This document shows positions 33,604 to 41,793 of a stretch of 42,220 nt of DNA, one piece after another. The stretch covers positions 1 to 42,220 of the forward strand of contig JAEUQE010000050.1 of NCBI GenBank assembly GCA_016789785.1. The letters run 5' to 3'. The stretch comes from Bryobacterales bacterium (GTDB lineage Bacteria > Acidobacteriota > Terriglobia > Bryobacterales > Bryobacteraceae). The first letter of the stretch is position 1; each line of letters opens with the position of its first letter. The notes beneath the pieces are model-generated. The model searched no databases. It saw only the letters and a list, made by a program, of their open reading frames with translations, and was not told the origin of the DNA. Both the position numbers and the translations under genes were made by a program.

Positions 33604-34590
33604 GTGAGCGGAAAAGCGGCATTCGACCGAAAGTTGGAGGAACTGCGCGCGCTCCGCTCGGATCCCGCGTCTCCGGAAGCGCTGACGCTGCTTCGCAAAG
33701 CTCTCGGAGACCGGAGTAACTTCGTTGTGAGTAAAGCCGCGGCCCTGGCGGAAGAACTGGGGCTGCGGGATCTCCTCCCCGACCTTCTCAAAGCCTACGA
33801 CCGTTTCTTTCAAGACCCCGTCAAGACCGATCCGCAGTGTTGGGCGAAGAACGCCATTGCGAAGGCTCTTCTGACACTGGAGTTCGAAGGCCCGGAGGCC
33901 TACATTCGTGGGCACCGCTACGTGCAGCCCGAGCCTACCTGGGGCGGCACAGAGGACAGCGCGACGACATTGCGGGCAACCTGTCTGCTGGGTCTGGTGC
34001 AGAATTCGAAACTGTCCTCATTCGATTTGCTGGAACTGCTGGTGGATTGTTTCAACGATCCGGCAACGGGAGTGCGCGTGGAAGTTGCGCGCGCGATCGG
34101 GCTGCTTGGTAAGGCGGAAGGTGCGCTGATCCTGCGAATGAAGGTTCAGGGCGGTGACGCGGAAGCCTCCGTAATTGGCGCCTGTTTCGCGTCGCTGCTG
34201 CACCTCCAGCGCGGTGGCGCAGTCAGCTTTGTTGCCCGCTACCTGGATGAGGCGGAGTATCAGTTCGAGGCTGCGGTGGCGCTTGGCGAGACGCGGGAAG
34301 CCGAGTCTGTGGAGGCTCTGACGGCGTGCTGGCGCCGTGCGCGGGACCGGCAGTTCAAGCGCGCAGTGCTTATTTCGCTTGGGGCGTCGCGGCAGGACTC
34401 GGCGGTCGAGTGGCTGATCAAGTTGATCGAAGAAGGCACGATTCAACAGGCGCTGGAAGCCGTGGAGGCGCTGGCTCCGAATCTGTATCACGACGACACG
34501 GTGCAGCAGGTGCGACGGGCGGTGGAAGCGCGCGAGAACGGCGATCTGGCCGAGGCGTTCCGGAAGCAGTTGCATGCGACCGGGCGGTAG
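33604..34590 (+). CDS. HEAT-repeat protein
   Basis: A 328-residue all-helical protein with repeated units such as SPEALTLLRKALGDRSNFVVSKAAALAEELG, DPATGVRVEVARAIGLLG and EAVEALAPNLYHDD, consistent with HEAT/PBS-lyase-like repeats. There is no signal peptide. The start is GTG at 33604, seven bases past the upstream oxidoreductase stop, so the two are probably co-transcribed. It likely serves as a protein-binding scaffold; the partner is unknown. Confidence 0.8.
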   Translation: MSGKAAFDRKLEELRALRSDPASPEALTLLRKALGDRSNFVVSKAAALAEELGLRDLLPDLLKAYDRFFQDPVKTDPQCWAKNAIAKALLTLEFEGPEAYIRGHRYVQPEPTWGGTEDSATTLRATCLLGLVQNSKLSSFDLLELLVDCFNDPATGVRVEVARAIGLLGKAEGALILRMKVQGGDAEASVIGACFASLLHLQRGGAVSFVARYLDEAEYQFEAAVALGETREAESVEALTACWRRARDRQFKRAVLISLGASRQDSAVEWLIKLIEEGTIQQALEAVEALAPNLYHDDTVQQVRRAVEARENGDLAEAFRKQLHATGR

Positions 34591-34629
34591 GGTGATCCCT
34601 TCGGCAATCGACCTCGAACCGGCGTTCTG

Positions 34630-37050
34630 CTACTCCTCTTTGAGCAATTGCGCGAGAGGAACAGACACTGCTTCCCGCGCAGCCAGCCACGCGGTCACGA
34701 TCGACACCATCAGGCATACAAGCGAGATGGCAACCGCTCTTCCCGTCGACCACGAGACAGGACCGAGATACTCAACCGAGGACAATCCAGCGAGCGCCGG
34801 CCACAGCGGGACACACAAAAGAACCCCCAGTCCCGCGCACGGCAGCGCCCGGCGATAGAGAACTCGCCGAATCGAACCACTGGTGGCTCCCAAACAAGCG
34901 CGAATGGCGAGTTCGCGACGCCGCGTCCTGACAAAATAAGCCAGCGAAGCATGAAGACCGATGGCGGATACCAGAGTCATCACGCAAGCACCGGCAACCG
35001 CAAGGTACGTCGAGGTTCCTTCGCTGGCGTAGAACGCGCGCAGACGGTCGCGCACACGATAGACCGAAGCGACCTTCATCCCGGGAAGCCGCGCCCGTAG
35101 CCGTTCATTGAGCGTGGCCTCAATGACGGACCATGAGGCTGTACCATTCAGAACCAGTTTCGGAGTGAGATCCGTGAAGCCTTTCCGGTTGATTGAGGTA
35201 TAGATGGCTGGTGTGGGTTGACTGCCGTAACCAGGCGGCTTCATGTTGGCGGTAACGCCCACAACGATGGCCGAATCGCTACTGGCGTCAAAGCCGAAGG
35301 CAGCAGGCCGGGTGATTCGGACGGAGCGATTCAGCGGACTGTCATTCGGCCAAAGAGCGAGTGCGGCTGCCTGATTCAGAATGATTTCCTCCGCGCCGCC
35401 CTCCTTCGCGAAGTCCCTACCCGCGATGAGCTTTCCGCCCACTGCTGCGAAGAACCCCGAGCCGACCGTCAACTCGCGGGCCTTCAAACCGGACGAGTGT
35501 TTGGAGTCGCTCCGGTCGATTGACACTGGCACTTCAACGTCTCTTTCGCCGACGAGACCGCTCGAATACGCAGCCGCACGAACGCCGGGTATCGTTTGGG
35601 CTTCCTCGGCCAATGCAGCGAGAGCCCGCATCGTTGGGGAGACTTCGGAACTGCTCCAGGACACCGACACCCTGTTGGTAGACGGAGCGATGTTCACCAC
35701 CGTCAACGACGACGGATCGTATCCGCGGTACTCGTTGATGTCCGCGAGCAGCGCGGCGCCCAGCATGCCTGCAACGACGCAGGTCGCCGCCGCAAGGGAG
35801 ACCTGCAGGATGACAGGCATCGTCATGAGGACCGTGACAGGGCGGGTGTGCTGGACGGAATGCGTGCGGAGATCGGCGCCTGCCGCTCGAAGCACGCCGA
35901 TCATGGGAAGCAGCACGACCGCGGCAGTCAGGACCAACGCCAACGGGAGTTCCAATCCATAGGCCATGAGTGCGGTTCGCCAAGCGGCGCGCGCGACCTG
36001 GCCCTCCAATCCCGTCAACCGGCCGATCGCCGTGATCCCCGCCACGAGCATCACTCCCGCACCACCAAAGCCCAACGTAACCAGAATTGCGGGTCCCACC
36101 GCTGCCTCGCTGATCAGCCGCATCGTATCCGCGCCCAACGCCTTCTTCAGATTCGTCTCAGCGGCGCGCGCCGGAGTTTGAGACATCAGGATCCATGCGA
36201 GGTTGAGCGCGCTGACGATAGTGAAGGCGAGTGCGAGACCAAATCCTAATCGAAGGCGCCGCCGCAACTGCTGATCCCGCAGAGGATCGTCGGTCAGGCC
36301 GGGCGACACCAACAGCCGAGTTTCGCCCTCCGTGACGGGTGGCAATGACGCCCGCAAGTGCCGGATCAAGCCCTCCGTGGTTCCGCTTTCCGTGGCGGCC
36401 AATGCATAGAAGATGTTCAGGGTCTTCCAAAGCTCTGGATTCGAAGCCGGAGCATCGACAACAAGCGGCAGGATCGCACTCGAAGGCACCCAGACGTCCG
36501 TCCATTCGCCGAACATGCCCTCCAGACTTCTCGGCGCCACGCCGATGACCTCAAACGGATGGCCCCGCAGAATGAGGTGCTGGCCCAGAGCACGGGCCGG
36601 AGACCGGAACTGCCGTTCGGCAAACCGACTTGAGAGGATCGCCACATGCTTCCCGCTTTGCCCTTCTTCGACTGGACTGAAATCCCTCCCGGCTTCCAAT
36701 GGTGCTGTGAAAACAGAAAAGAATCCAGAGCTGACGGCGACCGCCGAAGGGTCACCAGGAGGCGCAGGAAGACGTCTGCTATAGGCGGCGAACCTGGCTA
36801 CGGATGGGGACGACTGGCGAAGGCGCTCAAACCGTTCGAAGGTGATGCGGCTCGATCCCCCTCCGGATGTCTCCTCCGCGACAGTCGCAGAGCGAAGGGA
36901 TCGGATTCCCGGATAGGTGAGTGACTGGAAAGCCAGAAGGAACGTGAGTGCGAGGGTGGAGGCTCCGATCCCGAGACCAAGAACGGCCGCGCCACATGAC
37001 GCGAACAGCAATTGGCTGCGAAACAACCGGGCGATTTCACGAGGAATCAT
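34630..37050 (-). CDS. ADOP-family ABC-type permease (MacB/FtsX), no ATPase nearby
   Basis: An 806-residue ADOP permease. First helix LLFASCGAAVLGLGIGASTLALTFLL, MacB-type periplasmic domain up to about 245, then helices with the FtsX-type phrase AETNLKKALGADTMRLISEAAVGP, a second periplasmic domain, and a final helix group with RRRELAIRACLGATSGSIRRVL. These proteins are expanded in Acidobacteria and often stand alone. No ATPase or PadR regulator is next to it. Unlike the other ADOP in the window it ends shortly after the last helix (LAQLLKEE) without extra domains. Convergent with the HEAT-repeat gene. Confidence 0.9.
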   Translation of the reverse strand: MIPREIARLFRSQLLFASCGAAVLGLGIGASTLALTFLLAFQSLTYPGIRSLRSATVAEETSGGGSSRITFERFERLRQSSPSVARFAAYSRRLPAPPGDPSAVAVSSGFFSVFTAPLEAGRDFSPVEEGQSGKHVAILSSRFAERQFRSPARALGQHLILRGHPFEVIGVAPRSLEGMFGEWTDVWVPSSAILPLVVDAPASNPELWKTLNIFYALAATESGTTEGLIRHLRASLPPVTEGETRLLVSPGLTDDPLRDQQLRRRLRLGFGLALAFTIVSALNLAWILMSQTPARAAETNLKKALGADTMRLISEAAVGPAILVTLGFGGAGVMLVAGITAIGRLTGLEGQVARAAWRTALMAYGLELPLALVLTAAVVLLPMIGVLRAAGADLRTHSVQHTRPVTVLMTMPVILQVSLAAATCVVAGMLGAALLADINEYRGYDPSSLTVVNIAPSTNRVSVSWSSSEVSPTMRALAALAEEAQTIPGVRAAAYSSGLVGERDVEVPVSIDRSDSKHSSGLKARELTVGSGFFAAVGGKLIAGRDFAKEGGAEEIILNQAAALALWPNDSPLNRSVRITRPAAFGFDASSDSAIVVGVTANMKPPGYGSQPTPAIYTSINRKGFTDLTPKLVLNGTASWSVIEATLNERLRARLPGMKVASVYRVRDRLRAFYASEGTSTYLAVAGACVMTLVSAIGLHASLAYFVRTRRRELAIRACLGATSGSIRRVLYRRALPCAGLGVLLCVPLWPALAGLSSVEYLGPVSWSTGRAVAISLVCLMVSIVTAWLAAREAVSVPLAQLLKEE

Positions 37051-37108
37051 GTCAGTCGCAATCCTCTAGCCGGAATCCGCCAGCCACAGCGGCGTTCGCT
37101 CATCGCCT

Positions 37109-37128
37109 AAGTTACCCCACAAGTTACC
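37109..37128. repeat. Direct repeat AAGTTACC upstream of ADOP gene
   Basis: AAGTTACC occurs at 37109-37116 and 37121-37128, with four bases between, about 60 bases ahead of the ADOP start at 37050. The 12-base spacing could suit a dimeric regulator. No other support. Confidence 0.35.
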
Positions 37129-37238
37129 AGTGGCACGCTGCTCCGTCGCCGCAACAGCTTGGTCTGCCACGGTCCGGGATGCCCTTCACGGTCGCGATAG
37201 CTCTTTCAGGTCGCGGCCGGCCACGCCGTTGGCTCCAC

Positions 37239-39017
37239 TTACTTCATTAACTCCGCTGCTTTCGCCGCATCGGCATCGGCGCCGAGCTTGTCGCCCATCA
37301 CCTTGCGAAGCGCGGCACGGTTCCGGTAGGCGTTCGCATACCCCGGATTCAGACGGATCGCCGTATCCAGCGCCGCCTTCGAGGCTGCGAAATCCTTCTG
37401 TTTCATCTTGCAGAACCCAAGGGCATTCCACGCCAATGAGTGGTCGGGCTTCACCGTCACCACCTGCGTCAGCAGATCCGCGGCCTTGTCATAATTTTCC
37501 TGCTCCACCAGCTTCCGGGCCTGGCGGTGCAGCGCCTCGGCAGCGGCATTCACCCGTTGTGGCGTCACGGCAGGGGCGACTACCGGCTTCGGTGTCTCTT
37601 TGGGGGCCGGCGCGGGGAGCGCGGATACAGTGGCGGCGGCGGTTTGAGGCGCTGGGCTTGACGGCTGCGTGACCGGTTGTGGTGTAGCGGGCTCTGACGC
37701 AACTGGCACTGACGTAACGGGCTGCGGTGCCGCGGTCGCGGGCTCCGTCGCAGTTGGCTGGGAAGGCGCGGGCGTCGCAATCGCGGGCTCGCTGGACGTG
37801 GTTGCTGGAGCCGGTGCCGGCGCCGACGATGCAACCGCGGTCTTCGATTTCGCAAGCTCCTCTTCGGCACGCCGGAGTACTTCCACCGCCTCGGCGAGAT
37901 TGGGATTGAGCCGCGTCGCTTCCTTCAGATCGTCGACTGCCTTGTCGAATTGGCCGAGCAGGAAGTAAGCGCTCCCCCTCGCATGCCAGGCCTCCGGCAG
38001 ACCCGGCTTGAGGCGAATCGCTTCGGTGCGATCGGCCAGCCCCTTTTCGTGATTCCCGAGCAGATGGTAGGAGCCGCCTCGCGCAATGTACGCTTCGGCG
38101 TATTCCGGGGCCAGTTTGATCGCCACGTCGCGATCGGCCAGCGCTTTCTCGAACTCGCGGAGTTGAATATAGGCGGAACCGCGGGCCAGGAAGACGTCGG
38201 CGTTTTTCGGATCCAGTTCGATGGCCTTGCCGAGATCCGCCGCAGCCTTCTCGAAGTCCTGCGTGCGGCGGTAGGCTTCGCCACGAAGGCCCCACGCCCG
38301 CGCCGATTTCGGATCCAACTCGATGGCGCGATTGAAATCCTGGACCGCTCTTGCGAAGTCGCCCAGTTGGCCATGGGTGTAGCCGCGCTCGAGGAAGGCC
38401 TCTGAGTAATCCGGTTTGTATTCGATGGCACGCGAGAAGTCTTCCAGGGCTTCCGGATAGGCCTGCGCTTTTTGCAGCGCGAGCCCGCGATCCCTGTACA
38501 GATCGGCACGGTCCAAACGCAGCTTGATCGCACGGGTGTACTCATCGGCGGCCCGACGGTGCTGCCGCAGCGCTGTGTAGGCAGCGGCGCGGCCCGTATA
38601 AATGTCGATACGCTCGCGCTTCAAGGAGAGCGCCTGATCGTAGTCCTTCAGCGCTTTCTCCGGCTCGTTGGTGCGAAGAAGCAGATCGCCGCGGAGGTGG
38701 TAGGCCTCGGCGTCATCGGGCTGGATGCGAATCGCGGCGTTGAGATCGGTGAGGGCTTCGGCGGTCTGGCCGAGCTGGCCACGAATCTTGCCGCGATGCC
38801 GGAAGGCGGAACCGAAGTCCGGAGCATGGCGGATCGCCTCGGTGTAGCGTTCCGCTGCTTCGGCAAACTGGTTGTTCTGTTCGAGACGCCGGGCCTGGGT
38901 GAACGCCTGTTCGGCTTTGCGGTAGTCCGGCTGACCATAAGATTGGCCCAGCAAGGCAGACTGTCCCTGTAGGAGCGCCGAGGCCACTCCGATTGCGAGT
39001 AAATGGCGATAGTTCAC
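37239..39017 (-). CDS. Secreted TPR-repeat protein
   Basis: A 592-residue protein with a signal peptide (NYRHLLAIGVASALLQGQSA), about eleven consecutive TPR units (for example AEAYHLRGDLLLRTNEPEKALKDYDQALSLK), a long Ala/Pro/Thr-rich linker of roughly 100 residues, and about three more TPRs at the C terminus. The start chosen is GTG at 39017, which overlaps the JAMM gene's TGA as GTGA and has AGGTAG ahead; an ATG at 39035 gives six more residues before the signal and no ribosome site. It is thus translationally coupled to the JAMM membrane protease. Probably binds proteins in the periplasm. Confidence 0.88.
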   Translation of the reverse strand: MNYRHLLAIGVASALLQGQSALLGQSYGQPDYRKAEQAFTQARRLEQNNQFAEAAERYTEAIRHAPDFGSAFRHRGKIRGQLGQTAEALTDLNAAIRIQPDDAEAYHLRGDLLLRTNEPEKALKDYDQALSLKRERIDIYTGRAAAYTALRQHRRAADEYTRAIKLRLDRADLYRDRGLALQKAQAYPEALEDFSRAIEYKPDYSEAFLERGYTHGQLGDFARAVQDFNRAIELDPKSARAWGLRGEAYRRTQDFEKAAADLGKAIELDPKNADVFLARGSAYIQLREFEKALADRDVAIKLAPEYAEAYIARGGSYHLLGNHEKGLADRTEAIRLKPGLPEAWHARGSAYFLLGQFDKAVDDLKEATRLNPNLAEAVEVLRRAEEELAKSKTAVASSAPAPAPATTSSEPAIATPAPSQPTATEPATAAPQPVTSVPVASEPATPQPVTQPSSPAPQTAAATVSALPAPAPKETPKPVVAPAVTPQRVNAAAEALHRQARKLVEQENYDKAADLLTQVVTVKPDHSLAWNALGFCKMKQKDFAASKAALDTAIRLNPGYANAYRNRAALRKVMGDKLGADADAAKAAELMK

Positions 39018-40993
39018 GGATTCGCTACCTGCCATTCAATCACAATTACGGATACTTTTCTGCTCCCCGCACGCAAAGTAAGGTTAGAGCGGGTATCCGT
39101 CCCAGGCGTTCGCTCGACGATGACTTGATTCACGCTCTTCGGATCGTAGACGTACTCGGTGGTGTTCCAGCCATTGGAAACGCTCGGCGCCTCGATCCGT
39201 GGTTTTGCGGCGAGGGCGGGATTGGTAGTGAAGACGCGAAGATTGCTGTTGCCGAGTTCCGCCGGATAGGCGCCGATGCGCACGGGGCCTGGCGGCAGTT
39301 CGCCACTCAGGATGGAGCCGCGGGACGGCTTTCTGCCCTGGATCGACAATTCCGATCCCTTGGGGAGGTCGCCGACCCAGAGCAACCGGCCCGAGGTGGG
39401 CGCGGCGGGTCGAGGCTTGGGTGCGGCCGCGGGAATTGGCGACGGAACCGCAGGCGCGGCGCCGGATGCTGGTGTTGGCGAGACAAGCGAGGGTGAGAGA
39501 CGATTGGTTCCACCCGGGGTGGTTGCGGATGCCGGATTCGCCGTTGCCGGCGGTGGGGGCTGCGTTGTGGCTGCGGGAACTGGGGGGGGCGGCGGAGGAA
39601 TCGTGGGCTGCATCACCGGAGCCTGGCCCTGTGCCGATCGTGGCGGAGTGCGCATCGCGATTTCCGGCGCTGCCGGCAGGTCTTTGGGCGCGGCGGCCTT
39701 CACCGGTTGCGATAGCCGGCGAAGAGCGGCGTCCCGGCGGTTTGCGGCTTCCACCTTCTTCGCTTCCAGGCGCATCAACTCATCCTGACGTCGTGCCTGT
39801 TCCGCGTTTTCACGCTGCTGCCGGATCTCAGCGATGCGGCTTTCCAAGCGTTGCGTCTCCTTGCGCTGGCGATCAAGATTCTCGCGTAGACCTTGTACCT
39901 CGCTGCTAAGTTCCGACTCCGCTTGCCGCGCTTGCTGCAACTCCGGAAGCGGCTGGTTGAGGCTCGGGTGGTAGAGGAACGTCAGCCGCTCTTCGCTCGA
40001 TTGGCCCCATCCGGCAACCGTCCTCAGTATGATGTCCACTCGCGAGGTGCGAGGTTTGTAGATGTGCGCGGCCTGTTTCTGCTTGAGCGAAATCTGTTGC
40101 GGCTTGCCTGCCTCGGTCACCACCAGTTCGGTACGCTCGGCATCGCGAATGGCAGTGCTGGCGCCGTTCCATTCGATGTGCAGTTCATTGGCGATCGCGC
40201 TGGCGCGAAGGCCCAGGTCCGCCGCGGGCTGCCGCAGCGTCCAGATGCTGTAGCCTGCCGCGACGAGCGCGAGGAAGGCCAACAGGGCCAAAGCCCACCA
40301 GCGGGCTCTTTGCCGCACGGGAGGCTTGGAGGGTTCCGGCGCGAGTTCATAGTCCTCAGTGGATGGCGGCGATGCGATTTCGAGCGGCGCCTCTTCGGGC
40401 TGGCCATCGGAATCGAGCTTCCAGGGTGGCGACTTGCGGAGCAGGCGGGTGCGCGGCGGGGCGTCGACGGCGAACTCCTGGTAGCTTTGATCGGTGCGAA
40501 TGAACCCGTCGGACTCGCGGAAAAAGAACCCGATGCGCACCGGTTCGAACTCCGAAGGATGGAGCACCATGGCGACGTGCCAGGGCTCGGGAAAGTGGCG
40601 GCTGTAAACCTCCAGATCGCCTTCGGAAAGAAAGACCTCACTGCGCGTATGGGAGTGATACCAGCCGAGCGGCATCATTCCTTCGAGTGCCGGGTCCGAA
40701 CGGCCGGCCTCGATCAGTTCGTCCAGGCGGCGGGAGTCGCTTTCGGAGAGCACGAAGGAAGGCCGCGGCGGCCTGATTTCGAGCTTGCGAAATGCCTGAA
40801 TGCGGAGATGGAAACGGTCCCGTGTGCCGTATAGTACTCCGCCGACTTCATACCCGCCTCCGAGGTAGCTCTCGTAGGCGTCGCAGACGTGGGCCACGAT
40901 GTCGGCCAGCACGTGACGCGAATACTCGATCAACGGCGGATGGCCGGGGACGGTCCAAATGCCGGCATCGGTTCCGCTTTGTGCTGGCATCAT
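39014..40993 (-). CDS. Membrane-anchored JAMM (JAB/MPN) metalloprotease with coiled coil
   Basis: A 659-residue protein. Residues about 20-170 are a JAB/MPN domain with a complete JAMM motif: Glu49 in GYEVGGVLYG, H113 and H115 in WYHSHTRSEVFLSEGD, then S123 and D126 with the exact HxHx7SxxD spacing. A membrane helix at about 232-252 is preceded by RQRAR, which puts the protease in the cytoplasm and the rest outside. Beyond lies a fibronectin-like stretch (about 260-340), a coiled coil (about 350-430), a proline-rich linker and a beta-rich C-terminal domain. JAMM enzymes cut isopeptide or C-terminal bonds, often of ubiquitin-like proteins, but no E1, E2 or ubiquitin-like gene is near. The start MMPAQ at 40993 follows family length. 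Confidence 0.88.
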   Translation of the reverse strand: MMPAQSGTDAGIWTVPGHPPLIEYSRHVLADIVAHVCDAYESYLGGGYEVGGVLYGTRDRFHLRIQAFRKLEIRPPRPSFVLSESDSRRLDELIEAGRSDPALEGMMPLGWYHSHTRSEVFLSEGDLEVYSRHFPEPWHVAMVLHPSEFEPVRIGFFFRESDGFIRTDQSYQEFAVDAPPRTRLLRKSPPWKLDSDGQPEEAPLEIASPPSTEDYELAPEPSKPPVRQRARWWALALLAFLALVAAGYSIWTLRQPAADLGLRASAIANELHIEWNGASTAIRDAERTELVVTEAGKPQQISLKQKQAAHIYKPRTSRVDIILRTVAGWGQSSEERLTFLYHPSLNQPLPELQQARQAESELSSEVQGLRENLDRQRKETQRLESRIAEIRQQRENAEQARRQDELMRLEAKKVEAANRRDAALRRLSQPVKAAAPKDLPAAPEIAMRTPPRSAQGQAPVMQPTIPPPPPPVPAATTQPPPPATANPASATTPGGTNRLSPSLVSPTPASGAAPAVPSPIPAAAPKPRPAAPTSGRLLWVGDLPKGSELSIQGRKPSRGSILSGELPPGPVRIGAYPAELGNSNLRVFTTNPALAAKPRIEAPSVSNGWNTTEYVYDPKSVNQVIVERTPGTDTRSNLTLRAGSRKVSVIVIEWQVANP

Positions 40994-41026
40994 CGTCAAT
41001 GCTCTTCGCTCTTGTACGAAAGTAAC

Positions 41027-41044
41027 ACAAATCCCTCGATTTGT
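41027..41044. promoter_or_regulatory. 18-base inverted repeat in divergent region
   Basis: ACAAATC (41027-41033) and GATTTGT (41038-41044) are perfect inverted arms around CCTC. It lies 34 bases upstream of the JAMM gene start, a good place for an operator controlling that gene. Confidence 0.4.
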
Positions 41045-41068
41045 TGGGGCTCTTGCGGATTGGGCCGG

Positions 41069-41095
41069 TTGCGGTGGAAGCCGTTGCGGTATAAT
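41069..41095 (+). promoter_or_regulatory. Promoter with perfect -10 ahead of Ig-like gene
   Basis: TATAAT at 41090-41095 is a perfect -10 hexamer. The best upstream -35-like stretch is TTGCGG at 41069-41074, with a short 15-base spacer. Transcription would start near 41102 and give a leader of about 70 bases for the gene at 41171. Confidence 0.5.
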
Positions 41096-41106
41096 CACGG
41101 CAACAC

Positions 41107-41126
41107 CCGTACTTGCCCTTGTACGG
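41107..41126 (+). other. Leader hairpin
   Basis: CCGTAC (41107-41112) pairs with GTACGG (41121-41126) around an eight-base loop, in the predicted 5' leader of the gene at 41171. The ribosome site AGGAGGT follows at 41155-41161. A regulatory role is possible but not shown. Confidence 0.4.
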
Positions 41127-41170
41127 ATCCAACCGGCTGTCGGAGGCGACGCCCAGGAGGTCAACCAAGG

Positions 41171-41779
41171 ATGTGCGAATTGATCCGTTTGAAGCCGTTT
41201 CGGACACTAGTAGCAGGCATTACTTTGGTACTGTTGTTGCCGTGGCAGTTGCTGATGGCGCAGGGCGGGATTCCAGGTGCTACCCCCGGCATCAAGCTGA
41301 CCGTCAAAGAAGGCGATGGAGCGCTCAACAACATCAAGGTGATGCGCGCGAAGGAGCCGGTGGTGGTGGTGACCGATGCGAGCGACCGGCCGATGGCTGG
41401 CGTGGCGGTGACTTTCATCCTGCCGGAGTTGGGTCCAAGCGCGATGTTCCCCCAAGGGTTTTCCACGACGATCACGACCGGAGCAGACGGTGTGGCGATC
41501 GGACGGGGAATGAAGCCCAACAATGTAGTGGGTGAGTTCGAGATTCGAGTGGTGGCGTCTTTTCAGGGACAGACGGCACGTGCTGTGATCAAGCAAACCA
41601 ACGCGGCTCCGCAGGTATCAGGCGGAGGCGGAAAGAAGGCGGCGATTATAGTTGCAGTGCTGGGTGGAGCCGGGGCCGCGGTGGCTCTGGGCGTCACCCG
41701 TAGCGGTAAGTCGAATCCCAGCCAGCCGAGCGGAACGTCGATCTCCGCGGGTGGCTCGACCTTTGGTCCTCCGAGGTAG
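41171..41779 (+). CDS. Secreted Ig-like protein with C-terminal hydrophobic segment
   Basis: A 202-residue protein. The signal region RTLVAGITLVLLLPWQLLMAQ is followed by one Ig-like (Big_1-like) domain of about 100 residues: VVVVTDASDRPMAGVAVTFILPE, GVAIGRGMKPNNVVGEFEIRVVASFQGQTARAVIKQTN. Then GGGGKKAAIIVAVLGGAGAAVALGV (about 151-175) forms a hydrophobic segment, and a Ser/Gly/Pro tail ends in FGPPR. The strong ribosome site AGGAGGT is ten bases ahead of ATG 41171. This domain-anchor-tail layout is common in Acidobacterial surface proteins of unknown function. Confidence 0.82.
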   Translation: MCELIRLKPFRTLVAGITLVLLLPWQLLMAQGGIPGATPGIKLTVKEGDGALNNIKVMRAKEPVVVVTDASDRPMAGVAVTFILPELGPSAMFPQGFSTTITTGADGVAIGRGMKPNNVVGEFEIRVVASFQGQTARAVIKQTNAAPQVSGGGGKKAAIIVAVLGGAGAAVALGVTRSGKSNPSQPSGTSISAGGSTFGPPR

Positions 41780-41793
41780 AGACGTAATCCAAC

